DNA of 64,000 bases, from the NCBI RefSeq assembly GCF_002237555.1, contig NZ_CP022540.1:930001-994000 (forward strand), in the 5' to 3' direction. This document shows positions 35,440 to 44,343 of the stretch, piece by piece. The notes under the pieces are model-generated. The model made no database searches, was not told the DNA's origin, and worked only from the letters and a program-made list of their open reading frames with translations. Source of the stretch: Antarctobacter heliothermus. Its GTDB lineage: Bacteria; Pseudomonadota; Alphaproteobacteria; Rhodobacterales; Rhodobacteraceae. Each line of letters begins with the position of its first letter. Positions within the stretch are counted from its first letter, which is position 1. The position numbers and the translations under genes are program-made.

Positions 35440-36642
35440 TTACTCCAGCGAAACGGTCTGGCCCGGCGCCAGCCCGGTCCGGGCATCGCTGACCAACAGC
35501 CGCCCGGAGGCCGCGGGAATGCGCGCGATGGTCTGGCTCAGTCCGGGTTGCAGGATCTCGGCGGCCACCTCTTCCAGCACCAGACCGTCCTCATTCACCA
35601 GATAGACAGTGTCGCCGCCGGTCAGAGCAGAGGTGGGAATCTCAAAGGTGTCTTCGCCCGCACCGATCATCGCCTCCACCTCAACCGCCTCGTTCAGGAA
35701 CAGGCCTGGCGCGCAGGTTTCGTCGACCTCAATCGTTGCCTTGACGAACTGGTTTTCCAGATCGGCCTCAGTGTCGAAACGGGTGATCGTGCCGCCGCAG
35801 GTCTGGTCGTTGACGCGGGTGATGCGCACTTCGGACCCTTCGGCGATGCCGTTCGGACCGCTGGCGGACAGGCGGCGGATCAGGATGAAGACATCGACCG
35901 ATTTCTGGCTGGGCGCATAGATCTGGGCGGCGCGCTCTCCCTCTTGCACACAATCGCCGACATTGGTCTCAAACCCCACCAGAACACCGTCGATCGGCGC
36001 GGTCAGCACCAACATGTCATGGCTCAACTGCGCAGTTTGCAGCTCCAGTTCGCCAATTTCCAGCGCGATCTGGGCGCGGCGCTTGGCGGCCCGGGCGGTG
36101 GCGATGGCCTCTTGCGCGCGGTCGGCGGCAAAACGCGCCTCCATGAAGCGGCGCTCGACGCCTTCCATTGTGGTCTCATTGATCAGACCGCGCCCCAGCA
36201 TGGTGCTGTTGCGTTCGTATTCGGCGGTGGTCAGGTCCAGTTCCTGCTGCCGGCGCTTGTCGTCGGCAGCGGCAGAGACGATGTCCAGTTCGCGCTCTTC
36301 GATCTGGGCCCCCAACTCTGCCAATCGCGATTCGGCGGTGCGCAGCGCCAGCAGGGACCGCTTGCCATCCAGCCGCACCAACACCTGTCCGGCTGTGGCG
36401 ACGCGGTCACGCTTGGCCTGTTCGGACACTTCGACAACACAGCCGCGCGCCTCGTAGGACAGGCCGACCATGGCGGTCGCCTGAACTGTGCCAAAGAAGG
36501 TATCGGTGGTCACCATCCTTTGCGCCTGCAATCGCATCGTGTCGACCGCTAGAGGAGTCTCCTGCGCCATGCCTGTCATCGGCACCATCAGTGACAAGGC
36601 CATAAAACCACCCAGCCAGCCGCGTTGGATGTAATTGGTCAT
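35440..36642 (-). CDS. HlyD/RND-type periplasmic adaptor protein without a linked pump
   Basis: A 400-aa membrane-fusion protein with an export signal (ends VPMTGMAQE). It shows the usual order: short N-terminal barrel strand, lipoyl half (GQVLVRLDGKRSLLALRTAE), a long alpha-helical hairpin (about residues 95-180, rich in Glu/Arg/Ala), second lipoyl half (LVLTAPIDGVLVGFETNVGD) and beta-barrel and membrane-proximal domains. Cys residues at GCVVEV, GDCVQE, QTCGG and ETCAPG are more than usual and might form disulfides. No inner-membrane transporter gene lies nearby, so the partner pump is elsewhere or the protein is secretion-type. Start ATG 36642 with AGGAT upstream. Confidence 0.85.
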   Translation of the reverse strand: MTNYIQRGWLGGFMALSLMVPMTGMAQETPLAVDTMRLQAQRMVTTDTFFGTVQATAMVGLSYEARGCVVEVSEQAKRDRVATAGQVLVRLDGKRSLLALRTAESRLAELGAQIEERELDIVSAAADDKRRQQELDLTTAEYERNSTMLGRGLINETTMEGVERRFMEARFAADRAQEAIATARAAKRRAQIALEIGELELQTAQLSHDMLVLTAPIDGVLVGFETNVGDCVQEGERAAQIYAPSQKSVDVFILIRRLSASGPNGIAEGSEVRITRVNDQTCGGTITRFDTEADLENQFVKATIEVDETCAPGLFLNEAVEVEAMIGAGEDTFEIPTSALTGGDTVYLVNEDGLVLEEVAAEILQPGLSQTIARIPAASGRLLVSDARTGLAPGQTVSLE

Positions 36643-36780
36643 CCTGAATCCTTTTTCCCTGTTGCACGCCGCGCCTTGGCCCGGTCCAAGTCCGGCCTGT
36701 GCGGGGGTCTGTAATTGATCCGTCCCAATTGATTGTCGCGAATTTAACGCCGAGTTCCAGTGCCGAGTGACCCGCAGCGG

Positions 36781-38298
36781 TCACGTTTCAGAGGGGGCGA
36801 CGCGGACAACGTCGGTCACGTTGCCATCCCGGTATTCGCAAACGGCCACGATGCGCCCCAGTGCGCGCGGCGGCGTGGGGCGGGTCCCGGCAAGGGCCGC
36901 CTCAGCCACAAGATCCGCCATGTCCCGAACGCGCAGACCCGCGCTGATCAGGCGCTCGGCCAGATCCGGGCGCGCCGGGTTCACGGCCAGCCCGGCCTCT
37001 GTCACCACCACGTCGATGGTCGCGCCCGGCGTGGTCAGTGTGCCGACCTGCGGCACCAACTTGGCAAACCCGGCGGCGGTCAGGCGGGTGGTGACAACGG
37101 CCAGTCTGGACCCGGCGGCGGTATCCGCATGGCCGCCCGACCCGCCGATGATGATGCCCCCCGCCCGCGTGGTCACGTTGACGTTGAAATTCAGGTCCAC
37201 CTCAGCCGCGCCCAGCACCACAGCATCCACGCGGTCCACCACCGCGCCCCCCACATGTGGACCGGCATAGGTAGCGGCGGACATGCTCTGATGCCGGGGG
37301 TCGTCCCGGTAGGATCGCACTGCCTCCAGATCGAAGCACTGCACATCTAGTAGCCCACGAAACAGCCCGTCGTTCAGCATCTGGACGTGAAAGCCGGTGA
37401 TGCCGCCGGAACAGAAACTGCCCGTCACTCCGCGCGCCGCCATTTCCCGGCCCACCGCCGCCGCCGTGGCCAAAGACGCCCCACCGGCCCCGGTCTGAAA
37501 GGAAATCCCCTCTTGCAGCAGCCCGCTGGCGGCGATGACTTGCGCGGCGGTGTCGGCGATGGACAGGCTAAGCGGATCGTTGGCGGGCCGGGTGGTACCA
37601 GAGGCGATCCCGGCAGCGTCACCGATATGCGCCACCTGCACAACATGGGTCACGCAGGTCTGCGGGATGTCGATGGCGGGCACCGGGTAGGGCATCAGGG
37701 TATCTGTCACGGCAACGGTGTGACGCGCGACACCGACATCGACCATTGGATAGCCCAGAGTTCCGCAGGCTGTTGGCCCAGTGCTGCCGGACAGATTGCC
37801 CATGTCATCCGCCGCCGGGGCCGCGACAAATGCCACGTCGACGGGCAGTTCGCGCAGGTCCAACGCCCGCGCCCGGCCTCCGTGCGTCTGCAGAGTGACC
37901 GGCGTGGGTAAAACCCCGCGTGAGATCGCCTCCCCCACCGGGCCGGACATGAAAGCAGTGGAAATTCGGCTGACGGTGCCATTGCGGATGTGGTCGATCA
38001 GCGGCGCATGGACGGGAAAGATTGAACTGGCCGCAATGTGCAGATCGCGCAGGCCGCGCCGCGCCAAGGCCTCCATCACCATGTTCAGCACGCCGTCGCC
38101 GTTGCGCAGGTGATGGTGAAAGGAAACGGTTGCGCCGTCGCGCAAGTCACAGGCTGCGATTGCCGCGTCAAAATCGGGCAACAGCTTGGACCGACGTGCG
38201 CCGCCTTTGCGGGTGGCTCGATGCGGAAGCAGAGGGCCATAACCCGGGATGTCTGTTGGCAGTTCGGGCATCGGGGTCTTTCGTCGCCGCAGTGCCAT
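36781..38298 (-). CDS. citF: Citrate lyase alpha subunit-like CoA transferase
   Basis: A 505-aa protein matching CitF, which transfers the acyl carrier thioester between citrate and acetate. SFHHHLRNGDGVLNMVM, FMSGPVGEAISRGVL, HGGRARALDLRELPVDVAF, GISFQTGAGGASLAT, GGITGFHVQMLNDGLFRGLL and LNFNVNVTTRAGG appear in the order known for the enterobacterial protein, and length is the same. The usual partners citE, citD, citC and citX are not in the window, so it is an orphan and might work with an unlinked CitE or with another acid. The start is ATG 38298, or ATG 38271. It shares a strand with the TRAP genes downstream of which it lies, after a hairpin. Confidence 0.87.
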   Translation of the reverse strand: MALRRRKTPMPELPTDIPGYGPLLPHRATRKGGARRSKLLPDFDAAIAACDLRDGATVSFHHHLRNGDGVLNMVMEALARRGLRDLHIAASSIFPVHAPLIDHIRNGTVSRISTAFMSGPVGEAISRGVLPTPVTLQTHGGRARALDLRELPVDVAFVAAPAADDMGNLSGSTGPTACGTLGYPMVDVGVARHTVAVTDTLMPYPVPAIDIPQTCVTHVVQVAHIGDAAGIASGTTRPANDPLSLSIADTAAQVIAASGLLQEGISFQTGAGGASLATAAAVGREMAARGVTGSFCSGGITGFHVQMLNDGLFRGLLDVQCFDLEAVRSYRDDPRHQSMSAATYAGPHVGGAVVDRVDAVVLGAAEVDLNFNVNVTTRAGGIIIGGSGGHADTAAGSRLAVVTTRLTAAGFAKLVPQVGTLTTPGATIDVVVTEAGLAVNPARPDLAERLISAGLRVRDMADLVAEAALAGTRPTPPRALGRIVAVCEYRDGNVTDVVRVAPSET

Positions 38299-38487
38299 GC
38301 GGGGCGCGGCTGATGGGTGGGTGGTCGAACGGTCTGGTCAGGGGCGGGGCATTTGTGATCGCGCCCTGCCGCAGGGATAAGGCACATGGAACGGCTGGAA
38401 AAGCGCCCGTTTCAGTTGGACCTCGTCAACGCATTGCCTTTGCGCCTTGTCCGCCATTTTCAATAGGCCAGCACAGCCGGAAAATCG

Positions 38488-38517
38488 GAAAGGGCCCCGC
38501 ATTGTCGGGACCCTTTC
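38488..38517 (-). terminator. Terminator-like hairpin after dctM
   Basis: GAAAGGGCCCCG (38488-38499) pairs with CGGGACCCTTTC (38506-38517) with one mismatch; on the minus strand it comes 9 bp after the dctM stop and is followed by CCGATTTTCC, a weak T-run. Confidence 0.65.
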
Positions 38518-38526
38518 TGTTGCACG

Positions 38527-39882
38527 TCAGCCATAAACCAGATTCGGCAACCATGTGATGATCTCAGGAAAGACCATACACAGAACCAACCCCACTATCT
38601 GCAACGCCAGAAACGGCAGCGCCGATTTGAAGATATCGGTCATCGGGATGTGATCCGGCGCGACACCCCGCAGATAGAACAGAGCATAACCAAAGGGCGG
38701 CGACAGGAACGACATCTGCATGTTCACAAGGTAGAGAACACCAAACCACAGCACCAGATCCTCGGGGTTGTTCAGTCCAAAGGCCGCCGCGCCCAACGCC
38801 TTGATGATCGGGACAAAGATCGGCACGCAGAGCAGCAGGATGCCGACCCAGTCCAGGAACATTCCCAAGACCACCAGCAGGATCTGCATCAGGATCAGGA
38901 CACCCCATGGACCCAGCCCCGTGGCCGCCAGCGCGTCCTGAACAAACTGCTGACCACCCTCCAGCACATAAAGCCCGACAAAGATCGTGGCGCCGAACAT
39001 GATCCAGATGACCATTGCGCTGGCCTTTAGCGTGGTGGTGCAGGCCTCACGCACCGTGGGCCAGTCCAGCTTGCGGTGGATGGCGGCAACGATGAAGGCA
39101 CCAAAGGTGCCGATGCCCGCTGCCTCTACCGGGGTGGCGACGCCGGAAAAGATGATACCCAACACGACGACAACCAGCGTGATCGGCGCGGCCATCTTGC
39201 CGACAAGTTTCAGCTTTTCGGGGTTTGAGATACGCTCTTCAACCGGGATGGCAGGGCCAAGGCTGGGATTGATGTAGCAACGCAACGTGACATAGGCGAT
39301 GTACATGCCCGACAGCATCAGGCCGGGGATCACAGCACCGATGAACAGCTCGCCCACCGATTGTTCGGCCACAACGGCGTAGATGATCGCCAAGATCGAC
39401 GGCGGGATCAGGATACCCAAAGTGCCGCCCGCCATGATCGACCCCATCGCAATTTTAGGATCGTAGTGGCGTTTCAGCATGGCCGGCAGGGCGATGATGC
39501 CCATGGTCACAACCGCAGCACCGATTACGCCCACCATGGCCGCAAGGATCGTCGAGGCGATGATCGTGGCCGAGGCCAGACCACCCTTCACCCCGCCAAG
39601 CACCTTGTAGATCACATCGAACATGTCGTTGATGATCCCCGCCCTTTCGAGCATCGCCGCCATAAAGATGAACAGCGGGATCGCCGAAAGCTGATAGTTT
39701 GTCATCAGCGGGAAGATGCGGCTGGGCACGATATTCAGCGCCCGCGCATCGCCCAGCACAAACAGGAACACACAGGCCAGACCCCCGGTGACAAAGGCCA
39801 GTGGCAGACCCGCCATGAGCAGCGCCAAAAGGCTGCCGAACATGATGAGCGTCAGCCACTCAATTCCGATTTCAATACCCAT
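38527..39882 (-). CDS. dctM: TRAP transporter large permease (DctM)
   Basis: A 451-aa inner-membrane protein with about 12 hydrophobic helices, the ion-coupled translocation subunit of a TRAP carboxylate transporter. Typical DctM text includes LLALLMAGLPLAFVTGGLA at the N-terminus, IAMGSIMAGGTLGILIPPSI, the family's conserved GTLG-IPPS motif, and ILLVVLGMFLDWVGILLLCV. It starts 3 bp after the dctQ stop, so the two are a coupled unit. The matching binding protein gene is the first of the operon. Confidence 0.95.
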   Translation of the reverse strand: MGIEIGIEWLTLIMFGSLLALLMAGLPLAFVTGGLACVFLFVLGDARALNIVPSRIFPLMTNYQLSAIPLFIFMAAMLERAGIINDMFDVIYKVLGGVKGGLASATIIASTILAAMVGVIGAAVVTMGIIALPAMLKRHYDPKIAMGSIMAGGTLGILIPPSILAIIYAVVAEQSVGELFIGAVIPGLMLSGMYIAYVTLRCYINPSLGPAIPVEERISNPEKLKLVGKMAAPITLVVVVLGIIFSGVATPVEAAGIGTFGAFIVAAIHRKLDWPTVREACTTTLKASAMVIWIMFGATIFVGLYVLEGGQQFVQDALAATGLGPWGVLILMQILLVVLGMFLDWVGILLLCVPIFVPIIKALGAAAFGLNNPEDLVLWFGVLYLVNMQMSFLSPPFGYALFYLRGVAPDHIPMTDIFKSALPFLALQIVGLVLCMVFPEIITWLPNLVYG

Positions 39883-39885
39883 GCC

Positions 39886-41199
39886 TCAGTTCCCCCGCGC
39901 GATTTCACGGATGTCTTTTGAGACCTTCGAGACGCCTTGCAGCACCAGCAAAAGCCCACCAATCACCATGACCCATTTCATCGGCCATAGCGGCACCTCC
40001 CATTCGTTAAAGCTTATCTCGCCCCAGCGAATATTCGGGTCGGTCCACTGGCTGGTGCCGAAACCTGCAAACATCTCACCCAGACTGATTTCCCCGCGCG
40101 CCCAGTCGGACACGATGGAATTGCCTGACGGCACAGCAACGGCGTCCATGGCAAAGATCCATGAGGTGACCAGCAGCGTACCGGCAAAGATGAAGAAAAA
40201 GACCGAGGTCAACAGATCGACCCATGCCTTTTTCGGCCTGCTCAGCGGGGCATAAAAGATGTCGACGCGCACATGGCTTTCGGTCAGCATCGCGTAGGCC
40301 CCGGCGATCAGGTATTGCATACCGAACATCAGGTACATCGCCTCATGCGCCCAGTTGGTCGGCGAGCCGAAGACGTATCGCGCGATAACCTCATAGTAGT
40401 AGACAAAGACCGCGATCACCGCCCAGTAGGCGACGAATTCACCGCAGAACAGCGACAGCCGGTCGATCCAGTTTTCCGCATAGTCGCGGTCATGTTTTGG
40501 CCCCTCTTCGGCCTCGGCGGCGCGCAGGGCCTTTTCGGCCTCTGTCAGTTCCTCATGCGCGGGCAGGTTGTCATTCGCCCGGCGCACCATGCCGGGCAGC
40601 AGGACAAAATCGATCAACAAGAGCGCGATGATGGCATACAGGGCATAGCCCGCCGCGTTGTCCCAATTGGCACGGGTGGCGGCGGCCTGATCACGCAGCG
40701 GCTGCGCCTCTATCAAGGTGGCGCGCGCCTCTGTCAGGCGCACCTCGCCCTTGGAAACGGTGTCCTGCGCGCGTTGCAGCCGTTTTTCTGCGCTGCGTCT
40801 GGCGAAACTGCCCTCTTCGGCGGCGTCGATGGCGGCCTGCATGTCGGCCAATCCGGCGCGGGCGTCTGTGACTCGGCCCTCTTCACGGTCGATTACCCGC
40901 TGCGCCACGCGCAACTGGTTTTCATGGTTCGACAGAATGGTGCGCGCGTCCTGTGTCTGTCCGTTGGCGTACAGGATGAACAGAAAGATCGGGATATAGA
41001 CCAGCCCCAGCATGTTCTTGAGGTATAAGCGGTGTAGCCCGATGATGCCGCCGGTGACGGCGATCATATAGGCCAGCGGCAGCGTGTAACGTTTTTCGGC
41101 CCTCTGGGGTCGGCGCGACAGGATCATCGCGACGATAGGAAAGACGATCAGTCCCACCCAGTAGAGCCAATGCGGCAGCGTGAAGCTGAGGCTAGGCAT
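39886..41199 (-). CDS. dctQ: TRAP transporter small permease with a long TM2-like and coiled-coil N-terminal extension
   Basis: At 437 aa this is over twice the usual DctQ (about 170-220). The normal DctQ domain fills the C-terminal half (from about 235: WIDRLSLFCGEFVAYWAVIA, the conserved VFGSPTNWAHEAMYLMFGMQ, ESHVRVDIFY and LSRPKKAWVDLLTSVFFFIF). The extra N-terminal part has hydrophobic helices with GGIIGLHRLYLKNMLGLVYI, which resembles a TM2 domain, then a charged coiled coil at about 85-180 (NHENQLRVAQRVIDREEGRV and on) and another helix near 190-210. ATG 41199 is preceded by AAGGACCG. The extension could contact another membrane protein or regulate transport; this is inference. Confidence 0.88.
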   Translation of the reverse strand: MPSLSFTLPHWLYWVGLIVFPIVAMILSRRPQRAEKRYTLPLAYMIAVTGGIIGLHRLYLKNMLGLVYIPIFLFILYANGQTQDARTILSNHENQLRVAQRVIDREEGRVTDARAGLADMQAAIDAAEEGSFARRSAEKRLQRAQDTVSKGEVRLTEARATLIEAQPLRDQAAATRANWDNAAGYALYAIIALLLIDFVLLPGMVRRANDNLPAHEELTEAEKALRAAEAEEGPKHDRDYAENWIDRLSLFCGEFVAYWAVIAVFVYYYEVIARYVFGSPTNWAHEAMYLMFGMQYLIAGAYAMLTESHVRVDIFYAPLSRPKKAWVDLLTSVFFFIFAGTLLVTSWIFAMDAVAVPSGNSIVSDWARGEISLGEMFAGFGTSQWTDPNIRWGEISFNEWEVPLWPMKWVMVIGGLLLVLQGVSKVSKDIREIARGN

Positions 41200-41232
41200 T
41201 TGCGGTCCTTGCAGTTTGAAGGCGAGTGAAAG

Positions 41233-41257
41233 CGCCCGGTGCCAGTGGCACCGGGCG
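41233..41257 (-). promoter_or_regulatory. Intercistronic hairpin between dctP and dctQ
   Basis: CGCCCGGTGCC (41233-41243) and GGCACCGGGCG (41247-41257) form a perfect 11-bp stem with a 3-base loop in the 82-bp gap, followed on the minus strand by CTTTCAC. It probably gives more binding-protein than permease mRNA. Confidence 0.65.
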
Positions 41258-41281
41258 GTCAATCCGGTTCTGAGCGACCGC

Positions 41282-42382
41282 TTAGAGTTTAAGTTCCAGA
41301 CCCTGAGTCAGAGCAGGATCAACATAGCCCAAAGAGCCGGACATCATGTAATCCAGCTGGATCTTGAACACGCGCGCGGCCTGCGGGTCGCGGTTGGCGT
41401 AGTCGTACCAGATTGGCACCGCGACCTCAGTCATCAGTTCCACGTCGTCCTGTGTCAGGCGCGTGACCTCGGTGCCGTCGGCCTCGAACTTGCCCCAAGC
41501 CTCTTGGTCGGCCTTCTGGATCGCGGCGTGGTGCATGTCGGAATAGACGTGGGTTTCCATCTCGACGAACTGCTGCATCTGCGGTGACAGCGCGTCCCAC
41601 GCGGCCTTGCCCACGGTGATGTCCATGATGTCGACGGGCTGGTACAGCGACATGAAACCCGGAGGGCCCATGACGATGTAGTCGGTGACCTGGCTAAAGC
41701 CGAGCGCGTAGTTCACCGCCGGACCGACATAGTCGGCCACGTCGATGGTGCCTTTTTCCAGCGCCGGGAAAATCTCGGATCCCGGCAAAACGGTGGTTTC
41801 CGCACCGATCTGGGTAAAGATCTCTGCAACCATGCCACCGGGCAGGCGCATCTTGCGGCCCGCGAAGTCGTCGATCGACCGGATCGGAACCTTGGAGTGG
41901 ATGATGTTCGGGCCGTGGTGAACTGGACCGACGAAATGCATGCCTTGGGCTGCGTACAGTTCGCGCGCGATGTCGATACCGCCGAGGCCATAGTAAAAGA
42001 CGTCGAACTCATGCGGGTTCCGCAGACCCAGCGGGATCGAAGTCAGGAATGTGGCCGCAGGAATGATGCCCTGCGCATAAATGGTAAACGGGTTCACAGC
42101 GTCCAGAACGCCGTTCTTGACCGCGTCGAACAACTGAAAGTCACCTACAACGTCATTGGCGCCAAAGGGTTGAAACGCCAGTTCTCCGCCAGTCTTTTCC
42201 TCGATCGATCCGCACCAGTCCTTGAAAATCTGCAAACCGGCGCCGCCGGGCCAGCTTGTCTGGATCTTCCAGGTCTTGGTGTGGCTGGCTGCGCCCGCGA
42301 TATGCGGAGCGGCCAGTGTGGCCGCACCAGCACCCGCCAGAGTGCGCAGCGCCGCGCGGCGCGTCGTGATCTTGTTGGTCAT
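41282..42382 (-). CDS. dctP: TRAP transporter solute-binding protein (DctP/TakP type)
   Basis: A 366-aa periplasmic binding protein with a Tat-like signal (TTRRAALRTLAGAGAATLAA). KTWKIQTSWPGGAGLQIFKD near the mature start, the conserved Arg in GRKMRLPGGMVAEIF that binds the ligand carboxylate, PALEKGTIDVADYVGPAVNY and QMQQFVEMETHVYSDMHHAA are close to the TakP group that binds 2-oxo-monocarboxylates such as pyruvate with a cation. The substrate is therefore probably a 2-oxoacid or lactate-like anion, not certain. It heads a dctP-Q-M operon on the minus strand. GGGAGGACTGAC precedes ATG 42382. Confidence 0.94.
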   Translation of the reverse strand: MTNKITTRRAALRTLAGAGAATLAAPHIAGAASHTKTWKIQTSWPGGAGLQIFKDWCGSIEEKTGGELAFQPFGANDVVGDFQLFDAVKNGVLDAVNPFTIYAQGIIPAATFLTSIPLGLRNPHEFDVFYYGLGGIDIARELYAAQGMHFVGPVHHGPNIIHSKVPIRSIDDFAGRKMRLPGGMVAEIFTQIGAETTVLPGSEIFPALEKGTIDVADYVGPAVNYALGFSQVTDYIVMGPPGFMSLYQPVDIMDITVGKAAWDALSPQMQQFVEMETHVYSDMHHAAIQKADQEAWGKFEADGTEVTRLTQDDVELMTEVAVPIWYDYANRDPQAARVFKIQLDYMMSGSLGYVDPALTQGLELKL

Positions 42383-42871
42383 GTCAGTCCTCCCGTGACT
42401 TCACGGACTCCCGAGGTTCGTGCCTCGGGTAGTCCTGCGTCTAGTTTAGGGGCTGCGCTCAAAATTGGTAATATTTTCTTTCCGTTATCGCTAACGTCCT
42501 GTGTGCTTGAGGCCGACACCGCGCAGAGGGCTTTCCGAAAGTTCTGATGAGCCGGGTGAATTTGGCTGCAAAAAAGAGGCTGTTAGCCCTTGGAACAAGC
42601 CGTTTTCTTCGCAGCTCAAGCGATATCACCCATGCTCCCCACACAGAAGTTGAGGCATCCGCACCTTCGCGCAAGCCCCTTGATTTGGTTTGGAAATTGA
42701 CCCGCCGCCGGTTGGCGTGACGATTTCGAGTCGCGTTTGCGGACGTTTGCATCCGATCCGGGGTCCAAACCCAACGCCCTCCCGCTTTCCAACGACGGAT
42801 GCGGCTGACGGCATACTGCTCTGATTCCATCTTGATCAGGGCGAGGGTTGAGTCTAAACGACCCGCGCATT
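42383..42871. other. 489-bp gene-free space between dctP and tRNA-Thr
   Basis: No protein gene is supported. The dctP leader holds a hairpin CCCGAGG (42410-42416)/CCTCGGG (42423-42429). An AT-richer patch near 42461-42490 probably carries the dctP promoter. Between about 42500 and 42870 I see no clear structure; frames open there run through the antisense of the tRNA gene and are not protein-like. Confidence 0.6.
42443..42471 (-). promoter_or_regulatory. Possible sigma-70 promoter of dctPQM
   Basis: On the minus strand TTACCA (42471-42466) and TAAACT (42448-42443) are 17 bp apart, each with four of six consensus bases, about 60 bp before the dctP start. Confidence 0.35.
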
Positions 42872-42947
42872 GCCTCAATAGCTCAGCTGGTAGAGCAGGT
42901 CCTTCGTAAGGACAAGGTCGGGGGTTCGAGTCCCTCTTGAGGCACCA
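42872..42947 (+). tRNA. tRNA-Thr (anticodon CGT)
   Basis: The 76-base gene folds as a full cloverleaf: acceptor GCCTCAA/TTGAGGC, D arm GCTC-AGCTGGTA-GAGC, anticodon stem GTCC/GGAC around loop TTCGTAA (anticodon CGT, reading ACG), and T arm GGGGGTTCGAGTCCCTC. CCA is encoded at 42945-42947 after discriminator A. Confidence 0.97.
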
Positions 42948-43205
42948 TTCCTTCAAGCACCTCTTGAATCGGTACACTGCTGCCCCGCTCACGTCTCGCT
43001 TCTGACGCCAAACCGGGCGGACCGGCAACCATCCATGCAGCCAGCCAGTTCGCGCGAACACATAATAGCAGCGCCGATCCGGTCCGAAGTATCAAACCCC
43101 TTAAAGTCGCAGCACCCCTTGCGGGCGTCACCCCCGCAAAAACCATGTCCACTCTTGTGATGCCGGGAGATATGACAGTGTGAGATAATTCTCAGGGAGG
43201 ACACA

Positions 43206-44093
43206 ATGACATCGCCAACCAATCGCCCGGACCGGGTCGCCTTTGTCGGCTTTGGCGAGGCGGGAACAGCCTTCGCGTCGGGCTGGGACACAGACAGACC
43301 CGCCGATCTGCGCGCCTATGACATCAAGACCGATTCTCCCGAAACGCGGGCCACATTGGTTGATCGCTACGCCGCCGAAGGCGTCGATGGGCGCGACACG
43401 CTTACCGCGACCCTTGAAGGTGTCGAGGCGGTGTTTTGCGTCGTGACCGCCGATCAGGCCCATGCCGCAACCAAAGCCGCTGCGCCGCATCTGGCGGCCG
43501 GTACACTCTGGTTCGATTGCAACTCTTGCTCACCCGGCACCAAACGCCGGTCGGCAGAAGTGATTGAGGCAGCAGGCGGGCGCTATGTGGATGTCGCCGT
43601 CATGGCGCCGGTTTATCCCAAACGCCACCAAGTGCCTCTCTTGATTTCCGGTCCCCACAGCGACGTAGCCGAAGCCGTTCTGAAGGCGTTCGACATGCGT
43701 CCACGCCAGATGGGCGCGGACGTGGGCCGCGCCTCGACGATCAAAATGCTGCGGTCGGTCATGATCAAGGGAATGGAGGCGCTGACAGCCGAGTGTTTCC
43801 TGTCCGCACGCCGCGCAGGGGTCGAAGAGGAAGTGATCGGCTCACTCGAGGCGTCGGACCCCGATATCAACTGGCGTGAGCGCGGGGCCTATAATCTTGA
43901 AAGGATGATGGTGCACGGCGCGCGGCGGTCTGCCGAAATGGTCGAGGTGGCTGTCACGGTAGATGAACTGGGGCTGGGTGGCGGCATGGCCTCTGCGGCC
44001 GCAGAATGGCAGGGGCGTATAGCGGCGCTGGGCGAAGAACCGGGTGCGGACGATCTGTATGGCCGCGCGGACACGATCCTCAAACGCCTCTAG
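43206..44093 (+). CDS. NAD(P)-dependent dehydrogenase, 6-phosphogluconate/3-hydroxyisobutyrate family with DUF1932 domain
   Basis: A 295-aa cytoplasmic enzyme of the beta-hydroxyacid dehydrogenase superfamily. The Rossmann motif VAFVGFGEAGTAFASGW is near the N-terminus, FDCNSCSPGTKRRSAEVIEA and AVMAPVYPKRHQVPLL follow, and the catalytic Lys lies in ASTIKMLRSVMIKGMEALTA. The C-terminal half is the helical DUF1932 domain. It oxidises or reduces a hydroxyacid, identity unknown. AGGGAGGACACA precedes ATG 43206. It opens the catabolic block that follows the tRNA gene, 250 bp before the TTT transporter genes, so it may belong to the same pathway. Confidence 0.9.
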   Translation: MTSPTNRPDRVAFVGFGEAGTAFASGWDTDRPADLRAYDIKTDSPETRATLVDRYAAEGVDGRDTLTATLEGVEAVFCVVTADQAHAATKAAAPHLAAGTLWFDCNSCSPGTKRRSAEVIEAAGGRYVDVAVMAPVYPKRHQVPLLISGPHSDVAEAVLKAFDMRPRQMGADVGRASTIKMLRSVMIKGMEALTAECFLSARRAGVEEEVIGSLEASDPDINWRERGAYNLERMMVHGARRSAEMVEVAVTVDELGLGGGMASAAAEWQGRIAALGEEPGADDLYGRADTILKRL

Positions 44094-44343
44094 GCGCAGA
44101 ACGGCACAGGACGTCTCAGGACTCCCTCTAGGTGCCGCCGGAACCCAGGTCTCGGCGACACTTTCCGAAGGCTTGTCGTCCACCGCCAAGCAACTCCAAC
44201 CATTAGTTTTCTGCATCCAAGCTTTCCTAATATAGAATTGCTTTATGATGGGGCCGCTGGCATCGTTATCAGGCCGGCCAAACACTGCGCTGGCCAAAAT
44301 TCCGCGCTCATAAACGCGCAGAGATACCATTCGGGAGGATTAC

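Noticed and set aside
42459..43061. A 200-codon minus-strand frame across the tRNA gene with text like RDSNPRPCPYEGPALPAE
   Set aside because: This text is the well-known false translation of the strand opposite a tRNA gene. The tRNA cloverleaf explains the sequence, and the rest of the frame has no protein-like features.
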